Positions 18,146 to 27,227 are shown, counted from the stretch's first letter. The stretch is DNA of 64,000 nucleotides from Olavius algarvensis Delta 4 endosymbiont (GCA_905176665.1 CAJINA010000119.1:124001-188000); one strand, 5' to 3'. Program-made: numbers and translations. Notes: generated from the letters alone by a model not told the origin.

Positions 18146-19636
18146 TTAACTTTCCTCGACCGGGTCGGGACGGGTTTCACGGGCGGCAACCTCGGGGTTG
18201 ATACGCCAGGTCACCAGGGGTGAAAAGACATACAGGATCATATAGGCCAGGCAGACATGCCCGAAAAAGGGCGTGAAGACAACCAGTATGAGCAAAATGA
18301 GGTTTCCCCGACCGAACCAGGGATTGCGGCTCATGGAACGGCCCAGGTGCAGGTAGCGGATGGGATAGGCGTTCATGATGAGGGCCGCGAAGACCATGAC
18401 GGCCGCGGTGAAATAGCCCCAAAATACAAAGGACGCCGATGAAATTTCCAGGGCGTGGTCGAAGATCACCAGCGGGGCTAGCACCAGCATGGCCGCGGCC
18501 GGTGTGGGCATACCTTTGAAAAAACCAGGGATCGGGGTCTTATCCAGTGTGAAATACACCAGGCGCAGCATACCCAGCCCTGCGTACAGTATCGCGATCC
18601 AGCCCAGCGGCAGCCCTTCGAATCTCCCGCTGCCATACTCACTCAGGGCAATGTAGAAAATCCAGGCCGGCACGATACAGAAACTGATCGCATCGGCGAG
18701 ATCATCCATCAGACTGCCTATGTTGATTTTGCGTTGCGGCGGTTCATCCGGCAGGGGCTCGGTCAACCCCAGCCGGCGTGCCAGGGCACCATCCAGCTTG
18801 TCGAAGGTGGCCGCACCGATCATCATCAGGTATGATTCGCGAAAGCGTCCCTGGTAGGCAAAGAAAACCGCGATCAGTCCCATCATGGCATTCATGACGG
18901 TCAGGGCGTTCGGAAATATAGAGAGGATCTTGCGCCTTAGGACCTGGTCTCCAAAACAAAGCTCATCGAGGCAGGCCGTACCATATTTCCGGCAATAGCC
19001 GGCAATCGATCCCAGATTGATCACCAGAAAGAGAATTTCGACGAACAGAAGAACGCGCAGGGGGATATTGCCCAGCCAGGATATCCAGAAATAAATCTGA
19101 GAGGGCGGGCCTTCCGGCACATAAAAAGCGTGCGCATACAACAGGGCGCTTACCGGCGCAGCCACGATTGTACGCATTCGATTGTATTCGCTTTTTTCCG
19201 GCTCGACCCCCTGGCGGATGGCAAAGCCCCGCATGAACGCCGCAAAATTGTCGCGTATAAGTACCGTCACGCAGAGCAACAGGACAAAGATGGCATGGAG
19301 AAGCCGGCCGCGGGTCGGGTCGGCGGCCAATACTACCAGGCGCCACATCATACCGGCGGCGATCACCGGAAAAATTATCGAATAGACCAGCTTGTCCATC
19401 AACCGATCCGCCAGATGCGCCAACGGTGCGTTGGGCCGATAACGGGCCGAGAACCAGCCATCCACAACATCAAAAGACATGGAGATAAACAGGAGAGACG
19501 CGCCAAGGGTATAGAACGCCGGATTGCGGCTCCACATCACCGCCAGGGCGCAGAGCATGCCCCCGAATACGAGCACGGGGCGACCGTAGACGAGGATAGC
19601 GGCCAGCTTGGCCGGTATCTGGGTTGGGCCGGGCAT
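18146..19636 (-). CDS. Double-domain CDP-alcohol phosphatidyltransferase
   Basis: The 496-residue membrane protein carries two CDP-alcohol phosphatidyltransferase units. The N-terminal one has D56xxD59G60xxA64R65...D77xxxD81. The C-terminal one has FDKLDGALAR then, after an enlarged spacer, GSLMDDLADA, resembling phosphatidylserine synthase (with SIFPNALTVMNAMMG just before it). Each catalytic set transfers a phosphoalcohol from a CDP-alcohol; what each half makes is not readable. It is convergent with acr3 and its own start has only a weak ribosome site. Confidence 0.82.
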   Translation of the reverse strand: MPGPTQIPAKLAAILVYGRPVLVFGGMLCALAVMWSRNPAFYTLGASLLFISMSFDVVDGWFSARYRPNAPLAHLADRLMDKLVYSIIFPVIAAGMMWRLVVLAADPTRGRLLHAIFVLLLCVTVLIRDNFAAFMRGFAIRQGVEPEKSEYNRMRTIVAAPVSALLYAHAFYVPEGPPSQIYFWISWLGNIPLRVLLFVEILFLVINLGSIAGYCRKYGTACLDELCFGDQVLRRKILSIFPNALTVMNAMMGLIAVFFAYQGRFRESYLMMIGAATFDKLDGALARRLGLTEPLPDEPPQRKINIGSLMDDLADAISFCIVPAWIFYIALSEYGSGRFEGLPLGWIAILYAGLGMLRLVYFTLDKTPIPGFFKGMPTPAAAMLVLAPLVIFDHALEISSASFVFWGYFTAAVMVFAALIMNAYPIRYLHLGRSMSRNPWFGRGNLILLILVVFTPFFGHVCLAYMILYVFSPLVTWRINPEVAARETRPDPVEES

Positions 19637-19972
19637 TATAGAAACGTCACCTTGAGTTAAAGTCAGTAAAACCCGTGCCGCACTGCGGCCGGCACGGATT
19701 TGCTATCATAGTTGGCTTGGGCGTCTGAGTCAAGATACCTCTAAAAGGTCGTTTCCAAGCCTGAAAATCGTGTTTTAGGGCCCGCCTTTGTGCTTGCATT
19801 TTGAGGCGATTTTGTTACGATCCGTTTATCTCCACACTGTCAATCGGGCGACAGGGGCGGCACCTTATTCCCCCGGTACACAGGTCGTGCCCACCAGGTC
19901 CCGCGGCCCCCTCCCCGTAGTGTTTACAAAAAAATTATAAGCGATTTCAAACCCGAAGCCAGGAAGAGAACC
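19637..19972. other. Intergenic region before the FHA-kinase gene
   Basis: About 335 bases between divergent genes. A possible weak promoter for the kinase is TTGCAT (19794-19799), a 16-base spacer and TACGAT (19816-19821). Nothing else was recognised. Confidence 0.4.
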
Positions 19973-21793
19973 ATGTCCCCAGCCATCCGTCTGAAAGCCC
20001 GGATTATTGATTCTGAAAATATTACCGACAGTCAGGATTTTCCATTGGGCGAATCCGTTTTTAGAATCGGCCGGCACCCGGCCAGCAACCTGGTGCTCAC
20101 CGAAGCGACAGTATCCGGACGGCATGCCGCTATCGAGTTCCAACAGGACCAGTATGTCCTCATAGACCAGAACAGTACCAATAAAACCTGGCTCAACGGT
20201 ACCGAACTCGAGCCCCAAAAACCGTACCGGTTAAATAATGGGGACCAGATCAGTTTCGATGCATACAATTTTATCTTCGAGCTGGAAGAAATTCAGCCTC
20301 CTCCTCCAAAACCAGCCCCGGTACCCGTGCCCGATGACGACGAGGACGCCACCTTGCTCATGGATGATGATGCGCCGGCTGACGCCGAAGAGACTGTCTT
20401 TCGCGGAAACGGACCCTCACGTGATGCCGGCGACGATGATGACGAGACCATTTTTCTCGATGATACCGAGGCGCGCGAAGTGGGCGCGGAGGCGGCCGCA
20501 GGCAGGGACGAAAGCGACGATGACGAGACCGTCTTTTTCGACAGTGAGGACATGCTGGCCGAGGCCGGGGAATCTGAGCCGCACGATGCTGATAGCGATG
20601 ATGACGAGACGGTCTTTTTTGACAGCGAAGCCATGCTGGCCGAGGTGGAGGGCACTGCGGATGCGGTGGCTGAGGACGACGAGGATGACGATGAGACCGT
20701 TTTTCTGGACGACAGCGATCCGGTTTATGACGTACAGGCCACTTTTGTTCGCCAGGGGCCGGCCGCCACCGCAGAGAGAACCAAGATCGGAAACTATTAT
20801 GTCAGCAACTTGCTGGGCAAGGGCGGGTTCGGGTCTGTCTGGAAGGGCATGACCCCTGATGGGGAGCCCGTGGCGATTAAAGTACTCAACCCGGATGTCA
20901 TCGAGAACGAACGGGCCGTGCGCAAATTCTTTCATGAGGCCATCATTCTGTCTAAAATGGATCACCCCAACATCTGCCGGTTTATCGACTTTTTCCCCTA
21001 CGAGGGCAATTACGCCATCGTCATGGATTTCGTCAAAGGCGTGGAGTTGAAGAGTATTCTCGAGGAGAACGAGGGTCCCCTGCCCATGGAGCAGGCCCGG
21101 CTGATTGCCGGCCAGGCCCTGGATGCTTTCCATTATGCCCACATGAAGGACGTCCTGCACCGGGACATCAAACCTGAAAATATCAGCGTGGACGAGGAGG
21201 GCACGGCCAAGGTCATGGACTTCGGGATTGCCAAGCTCTCCACCTCCGAATCCCAACAGACATCATTGTTCATGATTTCACCGCGGTATACCGCGCCTGA
21301 AAGGTTCGATGCCAGCGACACCGAGGCGGTAGACCACCGCTCCGACATTTATTCCCTGGGATTGGTCTTCTACGAGATGTTCACCGGTACGCATCCGTTC
21401 CAAACCGACAGCCCCACAGAGATGATCGTGGCCCATGTCAACACGGTGCCGACGCCACCGGATGAGATTGTCGATCTGCCGCGTGAAATCAGTGGCGCCA
21501 TCATGCGTGCGGTTGAAAAAGATCCCCTCGACCGGTTTGAAGATTTCGGGGCCTTCAAAATGGCCCTGTTGAATGAACCGCCCCGTCTTTCCGGCGGCGG
21601 CGCCATTGAACTGGCCGGTCAGTATTGTAAGATCGGGACCAAACTCTTTAAGGGGCTGGCCGGGGCGGTCAAGCGCTACCAGAAAACCGCCACCTCTTTT
21701 AAAGTTGTCCAGGAAGGCAAGGAGATTACGGTGATTATCAAGACTCGCGGTGGTAATTCGATTCGGGTATCGAAGAACCTGGACAGCCTATAG
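19973..21793 (+). CDS. FHA-domain serine/threonine protein kinase with repeated Thr motifs
   Basis: The 606-residue protein has an N-terminal FHA domain (about 26-97; FRIGRHPASN, SGRHAAIE, NSTNKTWLNG). A Pro-rich linker follows, then an acidic region (about 120-260) with repeated DDDETVF(F/L)D units, and a Hanks-type kinase domain (about 275-525). The kinase has GKGGFGSVW, Lys303 in VAIKVL, HRDIKPEN near 397 and DFG near 416, so it looks active. No membrane segment is visible. FHA domains bind phosphothreonine, so the repeated Thr motifs may be autophosphorylation and docking sites. Its TAG stop forms the left end of a dispersed repeat element. Confidence 0.88.
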   Translation: MSPAIRLKARIIDSENITDSQDFPLGESVFRIGRHPASNLVLTEATVSGRHAAIEFQQDQYVLIDQNSTNKTWLNGTELEPQKPYRLNNGDQISFDAYNFIFELEEIQPPPPKPAPVPVPDDDEDATLLMDDDAPADAEETVFRGNGPSRDAGDDDDETIFLDDTEAREVGAEAAAGRDESDDDETVFFDSEDMLAEAGESEPHDADSDDDETVFFDSEAMLAEVEGTADAVAEDDEDDDETVFLDDSDPVYDVQATFVRQGPAATAERTKIGNYYVSNLLGKGGFGSVWKGMTPDGEPVAIKVLNPDVIENERAVRKFFHEAIILSKMDHPNICRFIDFFPYEGNYAIVMDFVKGVELKSILEENEGPLPMEQARLIAGQALDAFHYAHMKDVLHRDIKPENISVDEEGTAKVMDFGIAKLSTSESQQTSLFMISPRYTAPERFDASDTEAVDHRSDIYSLGLVFYEMFTGTHPFQTDSPTEMIVAHVNTVPTPPDEIVDLPREISGAIMRAVEKDPLDRFEDFGAFKMALLNEPPRLSGGGAIELAGQYCKIGTKLFKGLAGAVKRYQKTATSFKVVQEGKEITVIIKTRGGNSIRVSKNLDSL

Positions 21794-21936
21794 AGACTGC
21801 TTCTAATTTATCTTTTGGCTCAGTCTCGGCGTTGGCCGCTCAGCTCCAATCCTCAAAATACGGGAGTATTCCTCCGGTTGGAACCTCGCTGCCGCCTTGA
21901 CCTTGAGTCAAAATCCTAAATTAGAAACAGCCTCTA
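21791..21936 (+). repeat. Dispersed inverted-repeat element, copy A
   Basis: A 146-base element bounded by near-perfect terminal inverted repeats (TAGAGACTGCTTCTAATTTA at 21791-21810 and its complement with two mismatches at 21917-21936). The interior contains CTCGGCGTTGGCCGCTC, a TCAAAATAC...GTATTCCTCC block and CCGCCTTGACCTTG, shared with copies B and D. The first three bases are the kinase stop codon. No protein is encoded. Confidence 0.8.
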
Positions 21937-22270
21937 ACCTACCGTTTTTTAATCTGATAGATAGAACCCGCCGGTGATAGATGCACATTGGGCAGCTTCG
22001 GCATGAACCCCTGCATTCTCTTTTTGTCCCCATATGAGACCTTTAGGCGCTTGACAAAATAACCAAATGAGTATATATGGTCCCCTAAAGGTTAGTTGTT
22101 ATCTTAAGGCTTTAGATCGTTCCAGGCAGCTGCCGGTACTGACCTCACTTTTAACCGTAGCTGATAATTGATTTGCCCTGTCGTGACCGCCGGCAGTCCT
22201 TGCCCGTATAAGCGTGTTACCTATCACTTGCAGTATATGACGATGACCCGCAAGCAAAGGAGGCCTGTCC
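21937..22270. other. Intergenic region upstream of the first exported methyltransferase
   Basis: About 330 bases with no convincing gene. It is AT-richer than its surroundings and should carry the promoter of the methyltransferase gene, but no clear -35/-10 pair was identified. Confidence 0.4.
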
Positions 22271-23257
22271 ATGCTAGTGACCCCCTGTTTCCGACCCGTT
22301 TTTTTGTTCACCCTAACATTGGGCCTGGTGGCGGTGCTTGTTTCGGCCCCCGTGCCGGCAGCCTGGGCGCTGGAACCCGGCGAGGTGTCCTATTCTGCTG
22401 AAGTGGCTGCCGGTTTCAGGGCGATAGTCGCCCAGGATCCGGATGAAAAGATCCGCAACCCCGACCATTTGGCCATTAAACTGGTCCCCCCGAATTTCTG
22501 GGTGTTCGGTTTCCTGCACAAGGATTACGTCCGGTCCAGGCAAGGGATCAAATTTTTCCGGGCTGCCGGTTACTATACGGTGAACGCCTTCACGAAGCAC
22601 ATTGATGGTCTCTTGCAGAAATTCAGCCAAAACGGCCTGGAGCAAGTGGTTAATATCGGGGCCGGGTTTGACAGCCGTCCTTATCGCCTGGGGGCGCAAA
22701 TGCCCGGCGTACACTTTTTTGAAATCGACATGCCGGCCACCTCGGCCACCAAACAGGCTGCCATGAAAACCGTGTTAGGCACGCTTCCTGACAATGTTAC
22801 CTACATTCCAATTGACTATCGGTCCCGACAATTTGTCAACACGCTGAAAAAATCCGGGTTCGATGAAAAACGCAAGACCCTGTTTATCTGGGAAGGGATC
22901 TCCCAATTCATGGATGAAAAGATCGTGGATGTTACCCTGCGCTACATCGCCCAGCGTACGAACCCAAATAACAAAGTGCTCTTCAGCTATATTCCCGCCG
23001 AATTCGTGCGGGGCGAGTACGGCAAAATGGGTTGGGTCCGGTTCCGGGAACTGCGGGTTCGCTCAGTCGGCGAGCCCTGGAGATTCGGCATTCCCCACAA
23101 GAAGACCGGTGAGTTCTTTGACAGACGGGGCTTTGCGGTGATTGCCGATCTCGGAGCCAAAGAGCTGGCCGGTCAGTACCTGCTCGGCAGTGATGGGGAG
23201 CTGGACGGCAAGCCCACCCCCTATGTGCGCATCGCCTATGCCGGGGTATCTCGCTAA
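22271..23257 (+). CDS. Class I SAM-dependent methyltransferase (LCM/ML2640-like) with signal peptide
   Basis: The 328-residue protein begins with a hydrophobic leader and a plausible signal-peptidase site (about residues 1-33, ...AAWALEPG). A methyltransferase of the leucine carboxyl methyltransferase / TIGR00027-like kind follows: motif I is VNIGAGFDSRPYRL, then HFFEIDMPATSATKQ, and LFIWEGISQFMDE. AGGAGG lies 8 bases before the ATG. The substrate is unknown. A second, similar gene follows 60 bases downstream and a leaderless relative is at 34393-35277. An export signal on a SAM-dependent enzyme is unusual, because SAM is cytoplasmic; the leader could alternatively be a membrane anchor. Confidence 0.82.
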   Translation: MLVTPCFRPVFLFTLTLGLVAVLVSAPVPAAWALEPGEVSYSAEVAAGFRAIVAQDPDEKIRNPDHLAIKLVPPNFWVFGFLHKDYVRSRQGIKFFRAAGYYTVNAFTKHIDGLLQKFSQNGLEQVVNIGAGFDSRPYRLGAQMPGVHFFEIDMPATSATKQAAMKTVLGTLPDNVTYIPIDYRSRQFVNTLKKSGFDEKRKTLFIWEGISQFMDEKIVDVTLRYIAQRTNPNNKVLFSYIPAEFVRGEYGKMGWVRFRELRVRSVGEPWRFGIPHKKTGEFFDRRGFAVIADLGAKELAGQYLLGSDGELDGKPTPYVRIAYAGVSR

Positions 23258-23319
23258 CTGCCAGGGACCATTCTAATCATGTTCCCGGAGTACAAGTAGC
23301 TTATACGGAGGAATTTTCA

Positions 23320-24311
23320 ATGCAGCTATTCAATAATTATAGAAACACGGCCCGTATTTGCTCCGGGCTGGCCACCCTGCTGATGGTACTGAGCTTATTT
23401 GCCGTGACCGCACTGGCCGTGGAAGAAGGCAAGCTTTCGGTGACTGCCGAAGGGGTAACGGCATCGCGGGCGGTTTTCCACATGCACCCGGACGAAAAGA
23501 TTCGCAACGGCGACTACATTGCCAAACAGATGGTCCACCCGGATTACTGGCATTACTCGCTCTATTCCAAGGATTTTGCATTGGCTATGGAGGTGATCAG
23601 AACTTTCCGCCAGACCATCTGCTATTACGTGAACGCCCGCACGAAACACATGGACGAAATTCTGGAAGCAGCCGGCAAGAATGGGATAAAAAGCAGATGG
23701 TGAATCTGGGCGCAGGATACGACAGCCGGGCCTACCGGTATCATAAAACCATGCCCGCTGTTCGTTTTTTCGAAATCGAACTGCCCTGGATGGTCATTGA
23801 AAAAAAGCGGCGTGTTAAGGACATTCTCGGAGAAGTACCGGACTATGTAACTTATGTGCCGATTGACTTCAATACCCAGAACATACCGGATGAATTGGCC
23901 AAAGCCGGGTATGATCCGAGCCTCAAGACCTTGTTTATTTGGGAAGGTGTAACCTATTACATTTCAGAAGAAGCGGTGGAGGCCACCTTGGAATTCATCC
24001 GCGACCAGTCCGCACCGGGCAGTTCGGTGGTCTTTGATTACATGTCTCGCGGGGCTATTCAGGGCAACTGGAAAAAATACCCGGACACCCGCCGACTATC
24101 TTTCTGGGTGAAGTACCGGGGTGAACCTTTTGTTTTTGGAATCCCGGAAGAGGAAGAGATAGAGTGGGTCGAAGAACGCGGTTTGAAGGTGATCTCGGAC
24201 CTGGATCGGGAAGCCCTTGAAGAGCGCTACCTGATGATGAGCAACGGGAAGCTGATCGGCCAGAGCACGAGTTCGTTTCGGATCATGTACGCGGTTGTAC
24301 CGGAGAAATAA
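23320..24311 (+). pseudogene. Second signal-peptide methyltransferase, interrupted by a frameshift
   Basis: A paralogue of the preceding gene (shared DEKIRNxDxxAxxxV, YYVNAxTKHMD, NLGAGYDSRAYR, FFEIELPW, LFIWEGVTYYI). It has a signal peptide (about 1-30) and a good GGAGG site. Frame 1 runs 23320-23703 and then stops; the rest of the enzyme continues without any stop in another frame from about 23690 to 24311. The break falls at a run of five A (GGGATAAAAAGC): one extra A, or a -1 slip, restores a continuous protein of about 330 residues. It may be a sequencing indel, a recent mutation or a slippage-expressed gene; the intact remainder argues against old decay. Confidence 0.75.
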
Positions 24312-24323
24312 AAGCCGGTTTTT

Positions 24324-24468
24324 TAGAAGCTATCTCAAAACAGTCTTTTGGCCCAATCTCGGCGTTGACCACTCGGTTCAAGTCCTCAAAATGCTATAGT
24401 ATTCCTCCGGGTTGGACTTCGCGGACGCCTTGACCTTGAACCAAAATCCGTTTTTAAGATGGCTTCTA
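24324..24468 (+). repeat. Dispersed inverted-repeat element, copy B
   Basis: A 145-base element with ends TAGAAGCTATCTCAAAA (from 24324) and TTTTTAAGATGGCTTCTA (to 24468), complementary apart from two positions. The interior shares CTCGGCGTTG, TATTCCTCCGG and GCCTTGACCTTGA with copy A in the same order. It begins 12 bases after the methyltransferase stop. Confidence 0.8.
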
Positions 24469-24474
24469 GGCTAT

Positions 24475-24513
24475 AGGCTGAAGTCCTTCAGGTTTTCCTT
24501 CAGCCTGCTTTTT
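24475..24513 (+). terminator. Rho-independent terminator
   Basis: AGGCTGAAG (24475-24483) pairs perfectly with CTTCAGCCT (24498-24506) and is followed by GCTTTTTC. It lies just beyond repeat copy B and probably ends the methyltransferase transcript. Confidence 0.75.
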
Positions 24514-25162
24514 CACTGATAAAAACTGGCCACCACCCTTGGGGATCGCACCTCTCGCGGACGGCTGGGTTTCATTCACAGCCGCACCTTCGATGTCCTC
24601 AACGCCGGCTGCCCCGGCGCTCTGTCATCAGGATTCTGAATGGGCTTCCGGATCCTTTTTAGATGCGCCTGGTAAGTGACGGGAATTATCCAGCCAAAGC
24701 AGATTGGACCCCCTTGGTTCCCGGGGTGGTGGCCTTTCCCGGCAGAGAAGCAGTCCCCAGAAGGAAGATAAGTGGGCCGCGAACCACACCAAGGCTACCG
24801 GCCCCATAGCAGCCCCGCATGGCTAAATATACGCGGATTCAAAGTCCCGCCTGCGGCGCCCCTCGCTGCCGATGAGAACATATACTGGCCCACGCCTGCG
24901 CTGCCACGCCCATGTGCTGGTGGAAGACACTGATAAAAACCGGTACGGTTTGATTCGTCTGGCGCGGTTTACCGGGTCGATTACAGGCATGTAAATCCCC
25001 GATACCGGCTTCACCCGGTTCTCTGGTCAGGTTGGCCTGAACACCTAAATAACCTAAAAATATTGACAAATTCGTAACCCAGGTATACTCAAATCAGAAG
25101 CAATGCCATTTTTTGCCGGGCAGCCCGCAATCGATTTGCAGACGCTTCCGACGGAGGGTTCT
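24514..25162. other. Long region without a recognisable gene
   Basis: About 650 bases. Short open frames exist on both strands (for example a 40-codon ATG frame at 24872 and a minus-strand frame at 24839-25069) but none has a ribosome site or recognisable motif. A candidate promoter for the next gene is TTGACA at 25063-25068 and TATACT at 25084-25089, with a short 15-base spacer. Confidence 0.4.
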
Positions 25163-25540
25163 ATGGGTGAGCTAGACCACGAAGCTTGTATCGAGATATT
25201 CAAAGACGTCGTGCGTGAAGACGGTGAAAATATTTACCGCCAGGATTGGGACAGTGGTGAATTTGGGGTCGGATCGGATATGATTTACAAATTCAAGCAC
25301 TGGTTCTGGTGGGAAGACGATTTTGGTTTCAGCGGCCCTTATGACAGCATGATCGAAGCGTTTCCGCAGCCCTTCATCGCCATTACCAAATCAACCGTCA
25401 TGATCCACTGCACTGAGTGGGACATCGACGAAATCATCCTGAACCTGCGGCCGGTAGATCTTGATGATGACCGTTTCATAGAGATCAACGGGGTGGAGTA
25501 TCAGGTAAGCCCGGCTGGGGAAGTCAATCCCGCCTATTAG
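25163..25540 (+). CDS. Acidic protein of unknown function
   Basis: A 125-residue soluble, acidic protein that I do not recognise; it is rich in Trp, Phe and Asp (YKFKHWFWWEDDFGF). It has no signal peptide or membrane helix. The start at 25163 is chosen because GGAGG lies 5 bases before it; an in-frame ATG at 25103 lacks a site. The TAG stop is also the first three bases of repeat copy C. The gene lies isolated between repeat copies B and C. Confidence 0.7.
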   Translation: MGELDHEACIEIFKDVVREDGENIYRQDWDSGEFGVGSDMIYKFKHWFWWEDDFGFSGPYDSMIEAFPQPFIAITKSTVMIHCTEWDIDEIILNLRPVDLDDDRFIEINGVEYQVSPAGEVNPAY

Positions 25541-25816
25541 AATCCATCTCAAAAATGCCTTCTTGTCGGGCATAGTCTTTTGGCGACGCCTGATGTCCCC
25601 AACTCGGCGTTGGGCACGAACACCAGCACGAAGTGCCGGTTTTCAGGCCGTCAGGCGCAACCTCCCACGCTATCCTCGAAACACCATCTTGTATTCACCA
25701 CACTGTGCATTGGCTTCGCTGGCGCCTCCGGTTTGACAGTTACGGCCGCCTTGCACCACGTTAGGCATTCGCTTCGCGTCATTTTGAACCAAGAACCACT
25801 TTTGAGATGGGTTCTA
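25538..25816 (+). repeat. Dispersed inverted-repeat element, copy C (long form)
   Basis: A 279-base member with ends TAGAATCCATCTCAAAAAT (25538-25556) and the complementary ACTTTTGAGATGGGTTCTA (25798-25816, two mismatches). It shares GTCTTTTGGC and CTCGGCGTTGG with the shorter copies but carries about 130 extra interior bases. The left TAG is the stop codon of the upstream gene. Confidence 0.78.
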
Positions 25817-25824
25817 AAAAGATT

Positions 25825-26619
25825 TCATACGAGCAACTCCTTCCGCAGCACATCAAATTTATCAAAACCCTGCCTGATCGATAACAGCAGCGATAGGCAG
25901 ACACTGAAAAACTGGGTGTAGAAAATTCCCAGCATGATCACGATCTGATATTTGATGGCGACCATGGGAATGGACCCTCCTAAAATCTGTCCGGTCATCA
26001 TGCCCGGCAGAGAAACGATGCCGATGGTTGCCATGGAGGCCAGAATCGGGTTTATGGCGGCGACGATGCTGGCCTGAAAATACGGGGCCAGCGCCTGCAT
26101 CCGGGTGGCCCCCAGGGCGATTGTGTACTGGTAGGTTTTTTCACTCTCCTTCAAGCCGGAATAAAAGTTACTCAGGCCGATAATATTGTTGCGCATGCTG
26201 TTGCCCAGCAGCATCCCACAAATCGGGATCATGTATTTTGCATCGAAGAGGTAGTCGATTCGGACGACGAACGCATTGATGAACAACAGGATGGTGGCTA
26301 CGGGCAGCAGGATCGATAGGAATACCGGGCCGAAGAGTTTGGAGATCTTCAAACGGCTGCTCTTCAGCACCGTGTAAGATGCCACCGCGATCATGATCAG
26401 GATATAGAGACCGTTAACCCAGGCCAAATTGAACTTGAACAGATATTTCAAATATAACCCGACCAGGCTCAACTGGAGCGTCATGCGCAGGGTCGACCAG
26501 AGGATCGTCCGGTTCAAGGCCAGCCGGAACCGGCCGCTCACCCATAGAACCGGTATGAGAAAAAGAAAGAGCAGGGCAAGTGACACCGGCTCTATATCGT
26601 GGGCACCCATCAAGACCAC
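25825..26619 (-). CDS. fetB: FetB-like iron export ABC permease (UPF0014)
   Basis: The 264-residue membrane protein has about seven helices and matches the UPF0014/FetB family (TLRMTLQLSLVGLYLKY, GMLLGNSMRNNIIGLSNFYSGLKE, GATRMQALAPYFQASIVAAINPILASMATIGIVSLPGMMTGQ). E. coli FetAB exports iron and protects against peroxide stress. The gene overlaps fetA by 10 bases and is the last gene of a padR-fetA-fetB operon. Confidence 0.9.
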   Translation of the reverse strand: MVLMGAHDIEPVSLALLFLFLIPVLWVSGRFRLALNRTILWSTLRMTLQLSLVGLYLKYLFKFNLAWVNGLYILIMIAVASYTVLKSSRLKISKLFGPVFLSILLPVATILLFINAFVVRIDYLFDAKYMIPICGMLLGNSMRNNIIGLSNFYSGLKESEKTYQYTIALGATRMQALAPYFQASIVAAINPILASMATIGIVSLPGMMTGQILGGSIPMVAIKYQIVIMLGIFYTQFFSVCLSLLLSIRQGFDKFDVLRKELLV

Positions 26620-27227
26620 CTCACTATTTTCAGGTTGTCAGCCTTGCGCCAGATGTCATCGTGCGAAACAATCAGGACGGTTTTACCCGTGGCCATGACA
26701 TAGTCTACCACTTTCCTGCGCAGCTTTTTATCCAGTGACGATGTCGGCTCGTCGAGGAGCCAGACCGGTCGATTGAGCAAAAAACAGACCAGCAGACCCA
26801 GGCGCTGGCGCTCGCCCCCGGATAGCTTTTGCATGTCCTGGCGCAGGATGTCGTCTCCCAGGTCCAGCATCTTCATCAGATGTTCCCGATGGGCGGGCAT
26901 GGGGACCAGACCCCGGTTGGGCTCATAGCTGAAGACTTCATCCAGCACAGCGTTCACCGGTGCGTTTCTGAAATCAATATCCTGGCTCAGATAGAAAAGG
27001 TTGCGGCGAACGGCCCTGATAGTGCGCGCGTTCACTTCACGATCATTGTATAAAACCCTGCCGGAGCTTATGCGTGTGAATCCCAGGAGGATTTTAAACA
27101 GCGAGGTCTTGCCGCAGCCCGAGGGGCCGGAAATGAGCAGTTTTTCGTTTTCGGATACTTCCAGGCTGAATCCGGAGAAGATATTCTTTCCGGCATAATC
27201 CAGATGGATATCGTCATACCTGATCAT
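26610..27227 (-). CDS. fetA: FetA-like ABC ATP-binding protein
   Basis: A compact 205-residue ABC ATPase with Walker A GPSGCGKT (34-41), signature LSGGERQ (135-141), Walker B VWLLDEP (155-161) and an H-loop in VLIVSHDD. It pairs with the overlapping FetB permease to form an iron exporter at the inner membrane. Its start overlaps the stop of the PadR gene by 4 bases. Confidence 0.9.
   Translation of the reverse strand: MIRYDDIHLDYAGKNIFSGFSLEVSENEKLLISGPSGCGKTSLFKILLGFTRISSGRVLYNDREVNARTIRAVRRNLFYLSQDIDFRNAPVNAVLDEVFSYEPNRGLVPMPAHREHLMKMLDLGDDILRQDMQKLSGGERQRLGLLVCFLLNRPVWLLDEPTSSLDKKLRRKVVDYVMATGKTVLIVSHDDIWRKADNLKIVRWS

Noticed and set aside
24839..25069. Minus-strand frame and a short plus-strand frame (24872) in the long gene-free region
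   Set aside because: Neither has a Shine-Dalgarno or known motif; they could be remnants of an older gene but this cannot be shown.
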